A DNA stretch of 64,000 bases from Streptomyces aidingensis (lineage in GTDB: Bacteria > Actinomycetota > Actinomycetes > Streptomycetales > Streptomycetaceae): assembly GCF_900112355.1 (NCBI RefSeq), contig NZ_FOLM01000003.1, positions 440,274 to 504,273 of the forward strand, read 5' to 3'. Positions 46,105 to 54,115 of the stretch are shown here, one piece after another. The translations under genes and the position numbers were made by a program. The notes under the pieces are model-generated. The model had not been told where the DNA came from. It did not search any database and saw only the letters and a list, made by a program, of their open reading frames with translations. How positions within the stretch are numbered: position 1 is the first letter of the stretch; every line of letters starts with the position of its first letter.

Positions 46105-46325
46105 ACCGTTCCCTCCTTCTGTGCTGCTGTGCCACCGACGGCGCGGCGGGGCCGGGCGGAGGAGCGGCGGCGAACCGGCGGGGGAAGACCGGGGCGCCGC
46201 CGCCTCCTGGCCCGGCAGGGACGATGCCGGGCCGGTGCAGTCATCCTGCGGCGGGGCCGTCGCGGCGGGCAGGGGCCGGCCGGCCCCTGCCCGGGGCCGA
46301 CCGGCCGGTGGGGGCGCGGGCCCTC

Positions 46326-46342
46326 TACCATCCGGGCCCATG
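46326..46342 (+). promoter_or_regulatory. Possible leaderless promoter of the phosphotransferase gene
   Basis: TACCAT at 46326-46331 fits the actinobacterial -10 pattern TAnnnT and is followed eight bases later by the ATG at 46340, with no Shine-Dalgarno sequence. This is the arrangement of leaderless transcripts. Confidence 0.4.
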
Positions 46343-47377
46343 AGCGAAGAGCAACGGTCCGGTCAGCCGCCGCAGCCGCAGCCGCAGCCGCCCGGCGGGC
46401 TGGTGACCGCGCTCGCCGCGCTGGCCGCCCGCGCGCCGGGCGCCGCGCCCGCGGAGCCGCCCGGCGAGCCGGTGGTGCTGGCCGGCCATCCGGAGCGGGT
46501 GGTGGTGCGCAACGGCGGCGCGGTGGCCAAGGCCCACGCCGCCGGCACCGATCCGGCCGCCCTGGAACTGCGGCTGCGGGTGGCCGCCGACCCGGCACTG
46601 CGCGGAATCCTGCTGCCGCCGCTCGGCGCCCCCGTGATCCGTCCGCTGCCCGGCGGCGGCCGGCCCGCGACCCTGTGGCCGTACGGCACCCCGGTCGATC
46701 CGGTGGACCCGGACGCCGCGCCCTGGGCGGAGGCCGGCCGGCTGCTGGCCCGGCTGCACGCGGTGCCGGTGGCCCCGCTGGAGGGCCGGCTGGGCGGCGC
46801 GCTGCCGGTGATGCGCGGCCCCGCCCGGGTGGCCGAGGCCATGGCCCGGCTCCGGGCCTGCGCGCCCGGCGGGCCGCGGCCGGCCGCCGCCCGGAAGGCC
46901 GTGGAGGACGCCTGGGCCGGGCTGCCCGGCTGGTGCCGGGCCGAGCCGGGCACGGGCGCCGCGCCGCCCTCCGGCTCCGGAGGTCCGCCCGCGCTGTGCC
47001 ACGGCGACTTCCATCTGGGGCAGCTGCTGCGCCACCCGCCGGAGCACGGCCCCTGGCGGCTGATCGACGTGGACGACCTGGGAACCGGCGAACCCGCCTG
47101 GGACCTGGCCCGGCCCGCCGCCGGGTTCGCGGCCGGTTTCCTGCCCCCGGAGGACTGGCGGCGGCTGCTGGACGCCTATCAGGAGGAGAGCGGCACCGCG
47201 GGCCGGGACCCGTGGCCCGCGCTGGACCCGCCCGCCCGCGCGGTCACCGTGCAGCTCGCCGCGCTCAGCCTGGTCCGGGCCGGGGAACCGGGCGGCGGCG
47301 CCCTGGACGAGGACGACGAATCACTGATCGACGCCTGTGTCCGCATCTCCCGGCTGGTTTCCGGGGGAAGCATTTAA
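46340..47377 (+). CDS. Aminoglycoside-phosphotransferase-like (APH family) kinase
   Basis: Predicted 345-residue protein-kinase-fold small-molecule phosphotransferase. The catalytic loop reads LCHGDFHLGQLL, with catalytic Asp kept but Gln where the metal-binding Asn usually sits, followed by the metal Asp in LIDVDDLGTGEPAWDLA. The N-terminal lobe is short and Pro/Ala-rich with a possible ATP lysine in VAKAHA. Upstream is a possible leaderless promoter. Substrate unknown; resistance activity should not be assumed. Confidence 0.82.
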   Translation: MSEEQRSGQPPQPQPQPPGGLVTALAALAARAPGAAPAEPPGEPVVLAGHPERVVVRNGGAVAKAHAAGTDPAALELRLRVAADPALRGILLPPLGAPVIRPLPGGGRPATLWPYGTPVDPVDPDAAPWAEAGRLLARLHAVPVAPLEGRLGGALPVMRGPARVAEAMARLRACAPGGPRPAAARKAVEDAWAGLPGWCRAEPGTGAAPPSGSGGPPALCHGDFHLGQLLRHPPEHGPWRLIDVDDLGTGEPAWDLARPAAGFAAGFLPPEDWRRLLDAYQEESGTAGRDPWPALDPPARAVTVQLAALSLVRAGEPGGGALDEDDESLIDACVRISRLVSGGSI

Positions 47378-47422
47378 CCTGGGGAGCACCAGCGAACGAT
47401 TCGTAAGGGGATGGAACCGACC

Positions 47423-47704
47423 ATGCAGTGTCCCAAGTGCCACGCCGCGATGCACACGTTCAACCGCAGCGGCGTCCAGATCGAGCAGTGCAGCGGCTGC
47501 CGGGGGATCTTCCTCGACTACGGCGAGCTGGAGGCCATCACCCGTCTGGAGGGCCAGCAGTACCCGCCGGCCGCGCCGCCCGCCGCCGCCCCGCCGCCGG
47601 CCGCCGGCTACCAGCAGCAGCCCGCGTGGGGCGCGCCGCAGCACCACCACCACTACGGCCACGGGCACCGGCGCAGCTTCTCCCGGATGCTGTTCTCCTC
47701 CTGA
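47423..47704 (+). CDS. zf-TFIIB domain protein
   Basis: Predicted 93-residue protein with an N-terminal zinc ribbon of the TFIIB type (Cys3-x2-Cys6 in MQCPKC and Cys26-x2-Cys29 in QCSGC), the FLDYGELEAI helix typical of this family, then a Pro/Ala/Gln/His-rich tail with HHHHYGHGH. ATG at 47423 matches relatives; ATG at 47411 touches the AAGGGG ribosome site. Function unknown. Confidence 0.85.
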   Translation: MQCPKCHAAMHTFNRSGVQIEQCSGCRGIFLDYGELEAITRLEGQQYPPAAPPAAAPPPAAGYQQQPAWGAPQHHHHYGHGHRRSFSRMLFSS

Positions 47705-47722
47705 CGCGACTCCTGACGCGAC
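47699..47722 (+). repeat. 12-bp tandem duplication across a stop codon
   Basis: TCCTGACGCGAC occurs twice in tandem (47699-47710 and 47711-47722). The first copy contains the last Ser codon and TGA stop of the zf-TFIIB gene. Confidence 0.7.
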
Positions 47723-47744
47723 GCCGTCAGCCGCAGCCGCCGTC

Positions 47745-47796
47745 ACGGCCCGCGCGCGGTCCCGCCCCTTGGGCGGCAGCACCGCGCGCGGGCCGT
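47745..47796 (+). terminator. Strong compound hairpin after the zf-TFIIB gene
   Basis: ACGGCCCGCGCGCGGT at 47745-47760 pairs perfectly over 16 bp with 47781-47796, and the loop contains a second hairpin (CCGCCC/GGGCGG). It lies 40 bp after the stop codon. Confidence 0.8.
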
Positions 47797-47921
47797 CGTG
47801 CGCCGGCCGGGGCGGGACGTAAGCCTTCCGTAAGCCGCCGACGGGCCCCGGCCGGGCCCGCGGCGCCCCGGCATGCCGTTGAATGGGGCGCAACGACGGA
47901 CTGCCCCGGGGGGTAAAGGAC

Positions 47922-48587
47922 ATGAACAGGGTGTGGCGACTGCCGGCCAGGCCGGTGGTGATCGCGGTTCTGGTGGCCGGAGCGGCGGCCGTGGGCTTCG
48001 GGATGTACTGGTTCCAGCCGTGGAAGCTCTGGGTCGACGAGACCGTCAACGAGGAACTGCCCGGCGTCGCCGCCACGCCCGCACCGCAGGACGGCGGCGG
48101 GGAGCAGCCGGCCGGGGACGCCGCCTCGCCGCCTCCGTCGTCGTCCCCGTCGTCCCCGTCATCGTCGTCTCCGTCGTCGCCGTCGCCGCCGTCGCCGTCT
48201 CCGTCGCCGAGCGAGCCGGCCGGGCCGGTGGAACTGGCCACCGGCGAGTTCATCACCCATGAGCACGACACCGCGGGCACCGTCCGCCTGCTGCGGCTGG
48301 CGGACGACTCGGTGGTGCTGCGCCTGGAGGGCCTGGACACCAGCAACGGCCCTGATCTGCATGTCTGGCTCACCGACGCGCCGGTCATCGAGGGCCGGGA
48401 CGGCTGGGGCGTCTTCGACGACGGCCAGTACCTCAGCGCCGGCAAGCTCAAGGGCAACAAGGGCGACCAGAACTACCCGCTGCCGCAGGGCACCGATCTC
48501 GACGCCTACACCAGCGTCTCCATCTGGTGCGACCGCTTCAACGTCTCCTTCGGCGCCGCGGAACTCGCCTGGACGGCCGAAGCCTGA
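47922..48587 (+). CDS. Membrane-anchored DM13-domain protein
   Basis: Predicted 221-residue protein: one N-terminal transmembrane anchor (VVIAVLVAGAAAVGFGMYWF, about 12-31), a Ser/Pro-only linker (about 70-100), and a C-terminal extracytoplasmic DM13 domain (about 110-218) with GEFITHEHDTAGTVRLLRL, DLHVWLTDAP and SVSIWCDRFNVSFG, including the single conserved Cys. DM13 domains are proposed to carry a redox or metal function at the cell surface. ATG 47922 begins right before the anchor. Confidence 0.86.
   Translation: MNRVWRLPARPVVIAVLVAGAAAVGFGMYWFQPWKLWVDETVNEELPGVAATPAPQDGGGEQPAGDAASPPPSSSPSSPSSSSPSSPSPPSPSPSPSEPAGPVELATGEFITHEHDTAGTVRLLRLADDSVVLRLEGLDTSNGPDLHVWLTDAPVIEGRDGWGVFDDGQYLSAGKLKGNKGDQNYPLPQGTDLDAYTSVSIWCDRFNVSFGAAELAWTAEA
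48123..48215 (+). repeat. Ser/Pro microsatellite-like linker
   Basis: A run of TCG/TCC/TCT and CCG/CCT codons encodes only Ser and Pro between the anchor and the DM13 domain. The near-periodic DNA makes it prone to length change. Confidence 0.7.
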
Positions 48588-48660
48588 GCCGTGCCCCGCG
48601 GAGAGGAGTTACGCTGACGGCCAGCGCGGTTCCGCAAACGCCCGACAACGGGAGGTCATC

Positions 48661-49116
48661 GTGCGCGTCGGTCTGCTGCGCCTGATCGGAGCCACCACCG
48701 CGGCCTACGGCATCGCGGTCGCCGCCCGTCCCGGCCTGCTGGCCAGGCCCTCCGGCCTGACCGACCGGGACGGCCGGGTGGCCGAGGACACCGAGATCTC
48801 GCTGCGCCCGCTGGCCTGGCGCGACGCGGCCGGCGGCCTGGCCCTGCTGCTGGCCCCCGAGGGCCCGGCGCTGGGCACCGCCGCCGCGGTCCGCATCGCC
48901 TCCGACCTCGGTGACGCGGTGCTGCTCGGCCGGGCGCTGCGCGGCCGGTTCCGCCGCTTCGGCGCGGTGGCCACCGCGGGCGGCTGGGCGGCCCTCACCC
49001 TGGCCGCGGTGCTGGCCCCGCCGCGCGGCACCGCGGGTGCCGGTGCCGCCGGTGCCGCCGGGGGACCGGCGGCGGCGCGTTCCCGGTGGCCGGCCGTCAG
49101 GGCAGCACGGCGGTGA
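48661..49116 (+). CDS. Small membrane protein, DUF4267-like
   Basis: Predicted 151-residue membrane protein with about three to four hydrophobic helices (LLRLIGATTAAYGIAVAARPGLL, DAAGGLALLLAPEG, VATAGGWAALTLAAVLAP) and a polar Asp/Arg loop, RIASDLGDAVLLGRALRGR, resembling DUF4267-type proteins. GTG at 48661 has GGGAGG five bases upstream. Its 3' end overlaps the convergent kinase gene by 20 bp. Confidence 0.72.
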   Translation: MRVGLLRLIGATTAAYGIAVAARPGLLARPSGLTDRDGRVAEDTEISLRPLAWRDAAGGLALLLAPEGPALGTAAAVRIASDLGDAVLLGRALRGRFRRFGAVATAGGWAALTLAAVLAPPRGTAGAGAAGAAGGPAAARSRWPAVRAARR

Positions 49117-49798
49117 CCACCCGGTCGCAGCGGGAGCGGGAACCGGCGATCAGCGCGGCGTTCGGCCGGTCGTTGGTGTCGATCCAGGCGCGGGCCGCCC
49201 GCTCGCTGCGGCCGTAGGTCCTGTGGCGGTCCATCAGCCGGGCGTCCCGCTGGTCCTGTGGCGCCTCCACGTACCAGACCTCGGCCATCAGCGCGCGGGC
49301 CGCCGGCCAGCCGGGAACGTCGCAGGCCAGATAGTTCCCCTCGGTGACGATCAGCCGCACCCCGGGCCGCACCAGATGGCGGGCGGCCACCGGCTCGTCC
49401 AGGGCGCGGTCGAAGTCGGGGACATAGACGCCGGCTTCGGTCTCGGTGCGCAGGCGGCGCAGCAGGGCGGTGTAGCCGTGGACGTCGAAGCTGGGCTCGG
49501 AGCCCTTGCGGGAGCGCAGGCCGAGCCGGTCGAGCTGGGCGTTGGAGAGATGGAAACCGTCCAGCGGGACATGGGCGGCGGTGTCCGCGCCGATGGCGGC
49601 GACCAGCGCCCGGGCCAGGGTGGACTTGCCGGCCCCGGGCGGGCCGGTCAGACCGAGCACGGTGCGGCCCGTGCCGGCCGCCCGGTCCGTCCGGTCGTCC
49701 GCGGGCAGCAGGGCGAGGGCGCGGCTGACCAGTTCCGCCAGCGGCGTGGCGGCGGGCGGGACCGGGGGCGGCGGGGGAGAGGCCGGTGGCTGCTGCAT
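49097..49798 (-). CDS. Nucleoside/nucleotide kinase family protein (uridine-kinase-like)
   Basis: Predicted 233-residue P-loop kinase of the phosphoribulokinase/uridine kinase/pantothenate kinase group. The P-loop is GLTGPPGAGKST, substrate Asp is in VPLDGFHLSN, with YVPDFDRALDEPV, VTEGNYLA and the lid DRHRTYGRS typical of YegI/fructose-metabolism-like members. The N-terminus is Pro-rich. Substrate unknown. Confidence 0.86.
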   Translation of the reverse strand: MQQPPASPPPPPVPPAATPLAELVSRALALLPADDRTDRAAGTGRTVLGLTGPPGAGKSTLARALVAAIGADTAAHVPLDGFHLSNAQLDRLGLRSRKGSEPSFDVHGYTALLRRLRTETEAGVYVPDFDRALDEPVAARHLVRPGVRLIVTEGNYLACDVPGWPAARALMAEVWYVEAPQDQRDARLMDRHRTYGRSERAARAWIDTNDRPNAALIAGSRSRCDRVVTAVLP

Positions 49799-49822
49799 GG
49801 CTGCACCTTACGGACCCCGGCC

Positions 49823-49852
49823 GTGGCCCTCCCGCGGAGGCGGGAGGGCCAC
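49823..49852 (-). terminator. Terminator after the GH3 gene
   Basis: GTGGCCCTCCCGC at 49823-49835 pairs perfectly over 13 bp with 49840-49852 around a GGAG loop, about 30 bp past the GH3 stop on the minus strand. Confidence 0.8.
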
Positions 49853-49882
49853 TGACCGGAGCCGGGGTGGGGAGAGCCCCCG

Positions 49883-52129
49883 CTAGCCGGTCGTGCAGGA
49901 GGTCTGCGGCACGGGCGACGCGGACCCGGAGGCGGTGAAGCCGAACGACGCCGAGGCGTCCGGGGCCAGCTGCCCGTTCCAGTTGGCGTTGGTCACCGTG
50001 ACGGTGGAGCCGGAAACGGTGTGGCTGCCGTTCCAGAGGCTGTTGATGGTGACCCCGGAGGGGTTGGTCCACTGCACCCGCCAGCCGCTGAGCGCCGCCG
50101 AGCCGGTGTTGCTGACCGTGACCTCCGCCTGGAAGCCGCCCGACCAGGAGTTGACCACCCGGAAGTCCGCGGTGCACGCCGCCGACGGGTCCGGGTCGGG
50201 CTCCGGGTCGGGGTCCGGCTCGGGATCGGGGTCCGGTTCCGGGTCCGGGTCGGGCTCGGGGTCGGGGTCGGTGCCGGAGTAGGTCAGGCCGTGGCCGAGC
50301 GGGAAGAGGGCGTCCTTGCCGTCCCCGTCGTTGATCGGCTGCTGGCTCGCCGACCGCATCCAGGTCACCGGCAGGGTTCCGGTGGGCGCGTAGTCGCCGT
50401 ACAGCACATCGGCCACCCCGCCGCCCTCGGTGCCCGGCAGCCAGGCGGCCACCAGCGCGTCCCAGCCGTCCAGCTGCCCGGCGATGTCCAGCGGCCGGCC
50501 GGAGACCAGCACCACCACCAGCGGCACACCGGAGGCCCGCAGCCGGTTCAGGGTGTTCAGGTCCTCCTGGTCCAGCCCCATCGACCCGGGCCGGTCGCCC
50601 TGGCCCTCCGCGTACGGGGTCTCGCCGACCACCGCGACGGCCACGTCGTGGGAGGAGTCGATGCCGTGCCCCTCCCGTTGGTAGGTGACCCGGGAGGCGT
50701 CGCCGGCCACCTCCCGCAGGCCCTGGAGAATGGTGGTGCCCTCGGTGACCGGGCCGCTGTCGCCCTGCCAGCTGATGGTCCAGCCGCCGCTCTGGTTGCC
50801 GATGTCGTCCGCCGACTTGCCGGCGACGAAGACCCGGGCCGAGCGGTCCAGCGGCAGCACCTCGTTGTCGTTCTTCAGCAGCACCTGCGACTTGCGCACC
50901 GCCTCCCGGCCGATCGCCCGGTGCTCGGCCGAGCCGATGGTCGAGGTCCAGGAGCGGTCGGTCAGCGGTCGCTCGAACAGGCCCAGCTCGAACTTCTTGG
51001 TCAGGATGCGGCGGTTGGCGTCGTCGATCCGCGCCATCGGCACCCGCCCGGCCTGCACCTCGGCGCGCAGGGTGCTGATGAACTGCTGGTACTCGTAGGG
51101 CACCATCACCATGTCGATGCCCGCGTTGACCGCGTCGGCCACCTCCGAGCCGGTGAAGCCGGGCGCGCCGTCGAGCTGGTCCACGGCGGCCCAGTCCGAC
51201 ACCACGAAGCCGTCGAAGCCCAGCTCGCCCTTGAGCACATCGGTGATCAAGTAGCGGTGGCCGTGCAGCTTCTGCCCGTTCCAGCTGCTGTAGGAGATCA
51301 TCACCGAGCCCACGCCGCGCTCCACCGCGGCCCGGAACGGGGGCAGGTGGACCGCCCGCAGTTCGGCCTCGCTCAGCTCGGTGTTGCCCTGGTCGTCGCC
51401 GCCGGCGGTGCCGCCGTCGCCCAGGTAGTGCTTGGCGGTGGCCAGCACCGACGCCGGGTCGCCGCCCAGGGTCTCCCCCTGGAGGCCGGTGATCAGTGTG
51501 GTCATGGCGCCGGGCAGCTCGGGAATCTCGCCGAAGGACTCGTATGTCCGGCCCCAGCGGTCGTTGCGGGCCACGCACAGGCAGGGCGCGAAGTTCCAGT
51601 CGATGCCGGTGCCGGCCACCTCCTCGGCGGTGGCCCGGCCGATGCGCTGCACCAGGTCGGGGTCGCCGGCCGCGCCCAGACCGATGTTGTGCGGGAAAAT
51701 CGTGGCCCCGCGCACATTGTTGTGGCCGTGCACGGCGTCCACGCCGTAGATCATCGGGATGCCCAGCGGGGTCTCCAGCGCGGCCCGCTGGTAGGAGTCG
51801 TACATGTCCGCCCAGGCCTGCGGGGTGTTGCCGGCGGGGGTGGAGCCGCCTCCGGAGAGCACCGAGCCCAGCCGGTGGGCGGTGATGTCCGACGGGGAGT
51901 CCAGGGCGCTGCGCTCGGCCTGGGTCATCTGGCCGATCTTCTCGTCCAGCGTCATCCGGGACAGCAGGTCCGCCACCCGGTCGTCCACCGGCTGGGCGGG
52001 GTCCAGGTAGAGCGCGCCCTCGGGCGCGGCGGCGGCCCGGCCGGGCCCGGCGGCGCCGAGCATCCAGCCGGCCAGCAGGGCGGCGGCGGTTCCGGCGGCC
52101 AGACGTTTGAGTCTGCCTCGTCTCGTCAC
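49883..52129 (-). CDS. Secreted GH3 beta-glucosidase with C-terminal CBM2
   Basis: Predicted 748-residue secreted glycoside hydrolase family 3 enzyme, releasing glucose from cello-oligosaccharides. Signal peptide 1-34 (LAAGTAAALLAGWM to AAA). The GH3 N-domain contains IPMIYGVDAVHGHNNV, LATAKHYLGDGGT and the nucleophile Asp in GFVVSDWAAVDQL; the C-domain has GRPLDIAGQL. A DPDPEP repeat linker leads to a CBM2 cellulose-binding module (CTADFRVVNSWSGGFQAEVTVSN to SCTTG) with a flanking Cys pair. GTG at 52129 has GAAGGA seven bases upstream. A perfect CebR-type box lies 97 bp upstream. Confidence 0.93.
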   Translation of the reverse strand: MTRRGRLKRLAAGTAAALLAGWMLGAAGPGRAAAAPEGALYLDPAQPVDDRVADLLSRMTLDEKIGQMTQAERSALDSPSDITAHRLGSVLSGGGSTPAGNTPQAWADMYDSYQRAALETPLGIPMIYGVDAVHGHNNVRGATIFPHNIGLGAAGDPDLVQRIGRATAEEVAGTGIDWNFAPCLCVARNDRWGRTYESFGEIPELPGAMTTLITGLQGETLGGDPASVLATAKHYLGDGGTAGGDDQGNTELSEAELRAVHLPPFRAAVERGVGSVMISYSSWNGQKLHGHRYLITDVLKGELGFDGFVVSDWAAVDQLDGAPGFTGSEVADAVNAGIDMVMVPYEYQQFISTLRAEVQAGRVPMARIDDANRRILTKKFELGLFERPLTDRSWTSTIGSAEHRAIGREAVRKSQVLLKNDNEVLPLDRSARVFVAGKSADDIGNQSGGWTISWQGDSGPVTEGTTILQGLREVAGDASRVTYQREGHGIDSSHDVAVAVVGETPYAEGQGDRPGSMGLDQEDLNTLNRLRASGVPLVVVLVSGRPLDIAGQLDGWDALVAAWLPGTEGGGVADVLYGDYAPTGTLPVTWMRSASQQPINDGDGKDALFPLGHGLTYSGTDPDPEPDPDPEPDPDPEPDPDPEPDPDPSAACTADFRVVNSWSGGFQAEVTVSNTGSAALSGWRVQWTNPSGVTINSLWNGSHTVSGSTVTVTNANWNGQLAPDASASFGFTASGSASPVPQTSCTTG
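50187..50270 (-). repeat. DPDPEP linker repeat in the GH3 gene
   Basis: An 84-bp tract with an 18-bp period encodes 28 residues of DPDPEP repeats joining the GH3 catalytic part to the CBM2. Copy number of such linkers varies readily. Confidence 0.85.
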
Positions 52130-52225
52130 GGTGTCAGTCCTTCCGGTGCGGCGGAAACCGGTTGTTCCGGTCCGCGCAGTGGGGGGTCCGAGCCGGACAA
52201 ACCGGCACGAGGATTGAACCCGATG

Positions 52226-52243
52226 TTTGGGAGCGCTCCCAAA
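52226..52243 (-). promoter_or_regulatory. CebR-type operator upstream of the GH3 gene
   Basis: TTTGGGAGCGCTCCCAAA is an 18-bp perfect palindrome containing TGGGAGCGCTCCCA, the known binding sequence of the cellobiose-responsive LacI-family repressor CebR. It predicts induction of the GH3 gene by cellobiose or cellotriose. Confidence 0.9.
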
Positions 52244-52575
52244 GCGCCGCGCGGAACGCCGCCGCGGGACGGCGGAACGGCGGAGCCGTGCTCCGTGCAC
52301 AGCCCCGTGCGGGGGTGGGGCTGAAACGTTGGAAAGCGGGTGGCGCGATCGGGCGGTAGTGCGGGCTGTGCGGCGGCGGTCCGTTGCGGGCGGTGCGGCG
52401 GCGTCACCGCGGCCGAGCCGCCGGCCGGCGCGGCGGCGCGGCCCCGGGACCGGGACGGTGCGGCTCCACCGGCCCGCAGGTCCGTGCCGCCTTCCTGCGA
52501 CTTGTGTCGGGGACTGTCGCCCGGCGGCGTCGAAGTGACGCTTTCGACATCGCCTCTCATGAAGCCAGCACAGCA

Positions 52576-52604
52576 GAAGCCTGTCAACGAGGCTGACAGG
52601 CTTC
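52576..52604 (-). terminator. Terminator hairpin downstream of yceI-like gene
   Basis: GAAGCCTGTCA at 52576-52586 pairs perfectly with 52594-52604 around ACGAGGC, 138 bp beyond the YceI stop on the minus strand. The stem is less GC-rich than others here and could alternatively be a small RNA element. Confidence 0.6.
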
Positions 52605-52741
52605 AGAAGTTGAAGGGGCGATGGGGCAGAGGAAGGCCGGAAGGAAGGCCGGGCCGCCGGCCCGGGGGTCGGCCGGCGGCCCGGCGGTCCGCGGACGGTC
52701 CATTTCGTGCCGTCGCCCGGGGCGGCGGCCGGACCGCGGGG

Positions 52742-53299
52742 TCAGGACTGCTTGATCGCCGAGATCTCGAACTCCAGCGTGACCTTCTCGCTGACCAGCA
52801 GGCCGCCGGTCTCCAGCGGCGCGTTCCAGACCACGCCGTAGTCCTTGCGGTTGATCTCCACCGAGCCCTCCAGGCCCACCCGCAGATTGCCGAACGGGTC
52901 CTGCGCGGCGCCCTCGTAGCTGAACGGAATGGTCACCTGCCGGGTGACACCGCGGACGGTCAGGTCACCCGTGAGGTCGAAAGTGGTGTCGCCGGTCCGC
53001 CGCACCGCGGTGGAGACGAAGGTGATCTCCGGGTGGTCCTGCATGGCCAGGAAGTCGTTGCTGCGCAGGTGCTCGTCGCGCTGGCTGTTGCGGGTGTCGA
53101 TGGAGGCGGCCTTGATGGTCACCCGGACGCTGGACTGCTCCGGCTTCTCGCCGTCCAGCTCGGCGGTGCCCTCGAACTCGTTGAACGCGCCGCGGACCTT
53201 GGTCACCATCGCATGCCGGGCCACGAAGCCGATGCGGCTGTGGGCCGGGTCGATGGTGTAGCTGCCGGTCAGCTCGGCGGTGGGGGCGTTGCTGCTCAT
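52742..53299 (-). CDS. YceI-family lipocalin-like protein
   Basis: Predicted 185-residue YceI-domain protein, a lipocalin-like barrel that binds polyisoprenoid-type ligands. The fold is marked by YTIDPAHSRIGFVARHAMVTKVRGAFNEFEG, IDTRNSQRDEHLRSNDFL, and DLTVRGVTRQVTIPF. There is no signal peptide, as in many actinobacterial members, so it is cytosolic. It is divergent from a MarR gene with paired operator-like repeats between them, a standard MarR-YceI arrangement. Confidence 0.92.
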   Translation of the reverse strand: MSSNAPTAELTGSYTIDPAHSRIGFVARHAMVTKVRGAFNEFEGTAELDGEKPEQSSVRVTIKAASIDTRNSQRDEHLRSNDFLAMQDHPEITFVSTAVRRTGDTTFDLTGDLTVRGVTRQVTIPFSYEGAAQDPFGNLRVGLEGSVEINRKDYGVVWNAPLETGGLLVSEKVTLEFEISAIKQS

Positions 53300-53345
53300 G
53301 GTGGTTCTCCCTGGTCGACGGGGTGGTCGGGGGTCATCCGCAAGG

Positions 53346-53388
53346 ATGATGTGTCATTTAGCCTTCACCAACATACATGATGAGTCAT
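53346..53388. promoter_or_regulatory. Paired MarR operator-like repeats
   Basis: ATGATGTGTCAT (53346-53357) and ATGATGAGTCAT (53377-53388) differ at one base and each has ATGA/TCAT inverted ends. They are 31 bp apart, about three helical turns, inside the 113-bp divergent gap. Confidence 0.65.
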
Positions 53389-53412
53389 GCATTCTCCCGG
53401 TAAGCTGGCCGC

Positions 53413-53898
53413 ATGGATGGCACCAGATGGCTGGACGCGGAGGAGCAGCGCGCCTGGCGCGCGTATCAGCAGATGCAGTCGCGGCTCAACGCCCGGCTGG
53501 GCCGCCAGCTCCAGAGCGACTCCGGGCTGTCCCTGGCCGACTACGAGGTGCTGGTCTGTCTCACGGACGTCGCGGAGGGGCGGCTGCGGCCCTATGAGCT
53601 CCAGCGGCGGCTGGAGTGGGAGCAGAGCCGCCTGTCGCACCACATAGGCCGGATGCAGCGGCGCGGCCTGGTGGGCCGGGAGGGCTGCCCGGAGGACGCC
53701 CGGGGCTCCTTCATCGTGCTCACCCCGGCCGGGCGGGAGGCCATCGAGGCCGCGGCGCCCGGCCATGTGGAGGCGGTCCGGCGGCTCTTTCTGGACGTGC
53801 TCACCAGGGAACAGCTCATGATGCTGGGCGGCATGGCCCGCCAGGTCCTCCAGTCGCTCCAGGCCCCGCCGCCGGCCGCCGCCCGGAACGCCGGCTGA
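53413..53898 (+). CDS. MarR-family regulator
   Basis: Predicted 161-residue MarR transcription factor with winged helix SLADYEVLVCLTDVAEGRLRPYELQRRLEWEQSRLSHHIGRMQRRGLVGRE and the wing SFIVLTPAGREAI. It is divergent from the YceI gene and presumably represses it and itself through the two repeats in the gap. Confidence 0.92.
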   Translation: MDGTRWLDAEEQRAWRAYQQMQSRLNARLGRQLQSDSGLSLADYEVLVCLTDVAEGRLRPYELQRRLEWEQSRLSHHIGRMQRRGLVGREGCPEDARGSFIVLTPAGREAIEAAAPGHVEAVRRLFLDVLTREQLMMLGGMARQVLQSLQAPPPAAARNAG

Positions 53899-53962
53899 GC
53901 CGTCCGGGCAGGTCCCGGCACGTTCCCCGGCGCCGCAGGCGCCCGGAGGGTCCGCCGCGGAC

Positions 53963-53991
53963 CCCGCCCGGCACCGGCGGTGCCGGGCGGG
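53963..53991 (+). terminator. Terminator after the MarR gene
   Basis: CCCGCCCGGCACC at 53963-53975 pairs perfectly over 13 bp with 53979-53991 around GGC, 64 bp past the MarR stop. Confidence 0.75.
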
Positions 53992-54069
53992 CGGAGGTAT
54001 GCGGCCGTTGAATCGTCTTGAGCCGGACGCTGTCTTGACGTGGACTCGTCGGCACCCGCAGGATGCCCG

Positions 54070-54083
54070 TGGGAGCGCTCCCG
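54070..54083 (+). promoter_or_regulatory. CebR-type operator upstream of the GH9 gene
   Basis: TGGGAGCGCTCCCG matches the CebR box at 13 of 14 positions and lies 32 bp before the GH9 start. With the box at 52226 it ties the two cellulase genes to one regulator. Confidence 0.85.
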
Positions 54084-54115
54084 TAACCTGTCCGACATCG
54101 ACCGAGGACCGAGGC

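Larger units (their letters stand above)
52130..52741. other. Intergenic region upstream of GH3 (about 610 bp)
   Basis: Contains the CebR-type palindrome near the GH3 start and the YceI terminator hairpin; between them I see only non-coding GC-rich sequence and no convincing small gene. Confidence 0.5.

Noticed and set aside
48123..48215. CRISPR-like or satellite repeat
   Set aside because: No spacers; it is an in-frame Ser/Pro linker within a real gene.
50021..52324. Long plus-strand open frame opposite the GH3 gene
   Set aside because: Antisense shadow; the minus strand encodes a full GH3-CBM2 enzyme with catalytic motifs.
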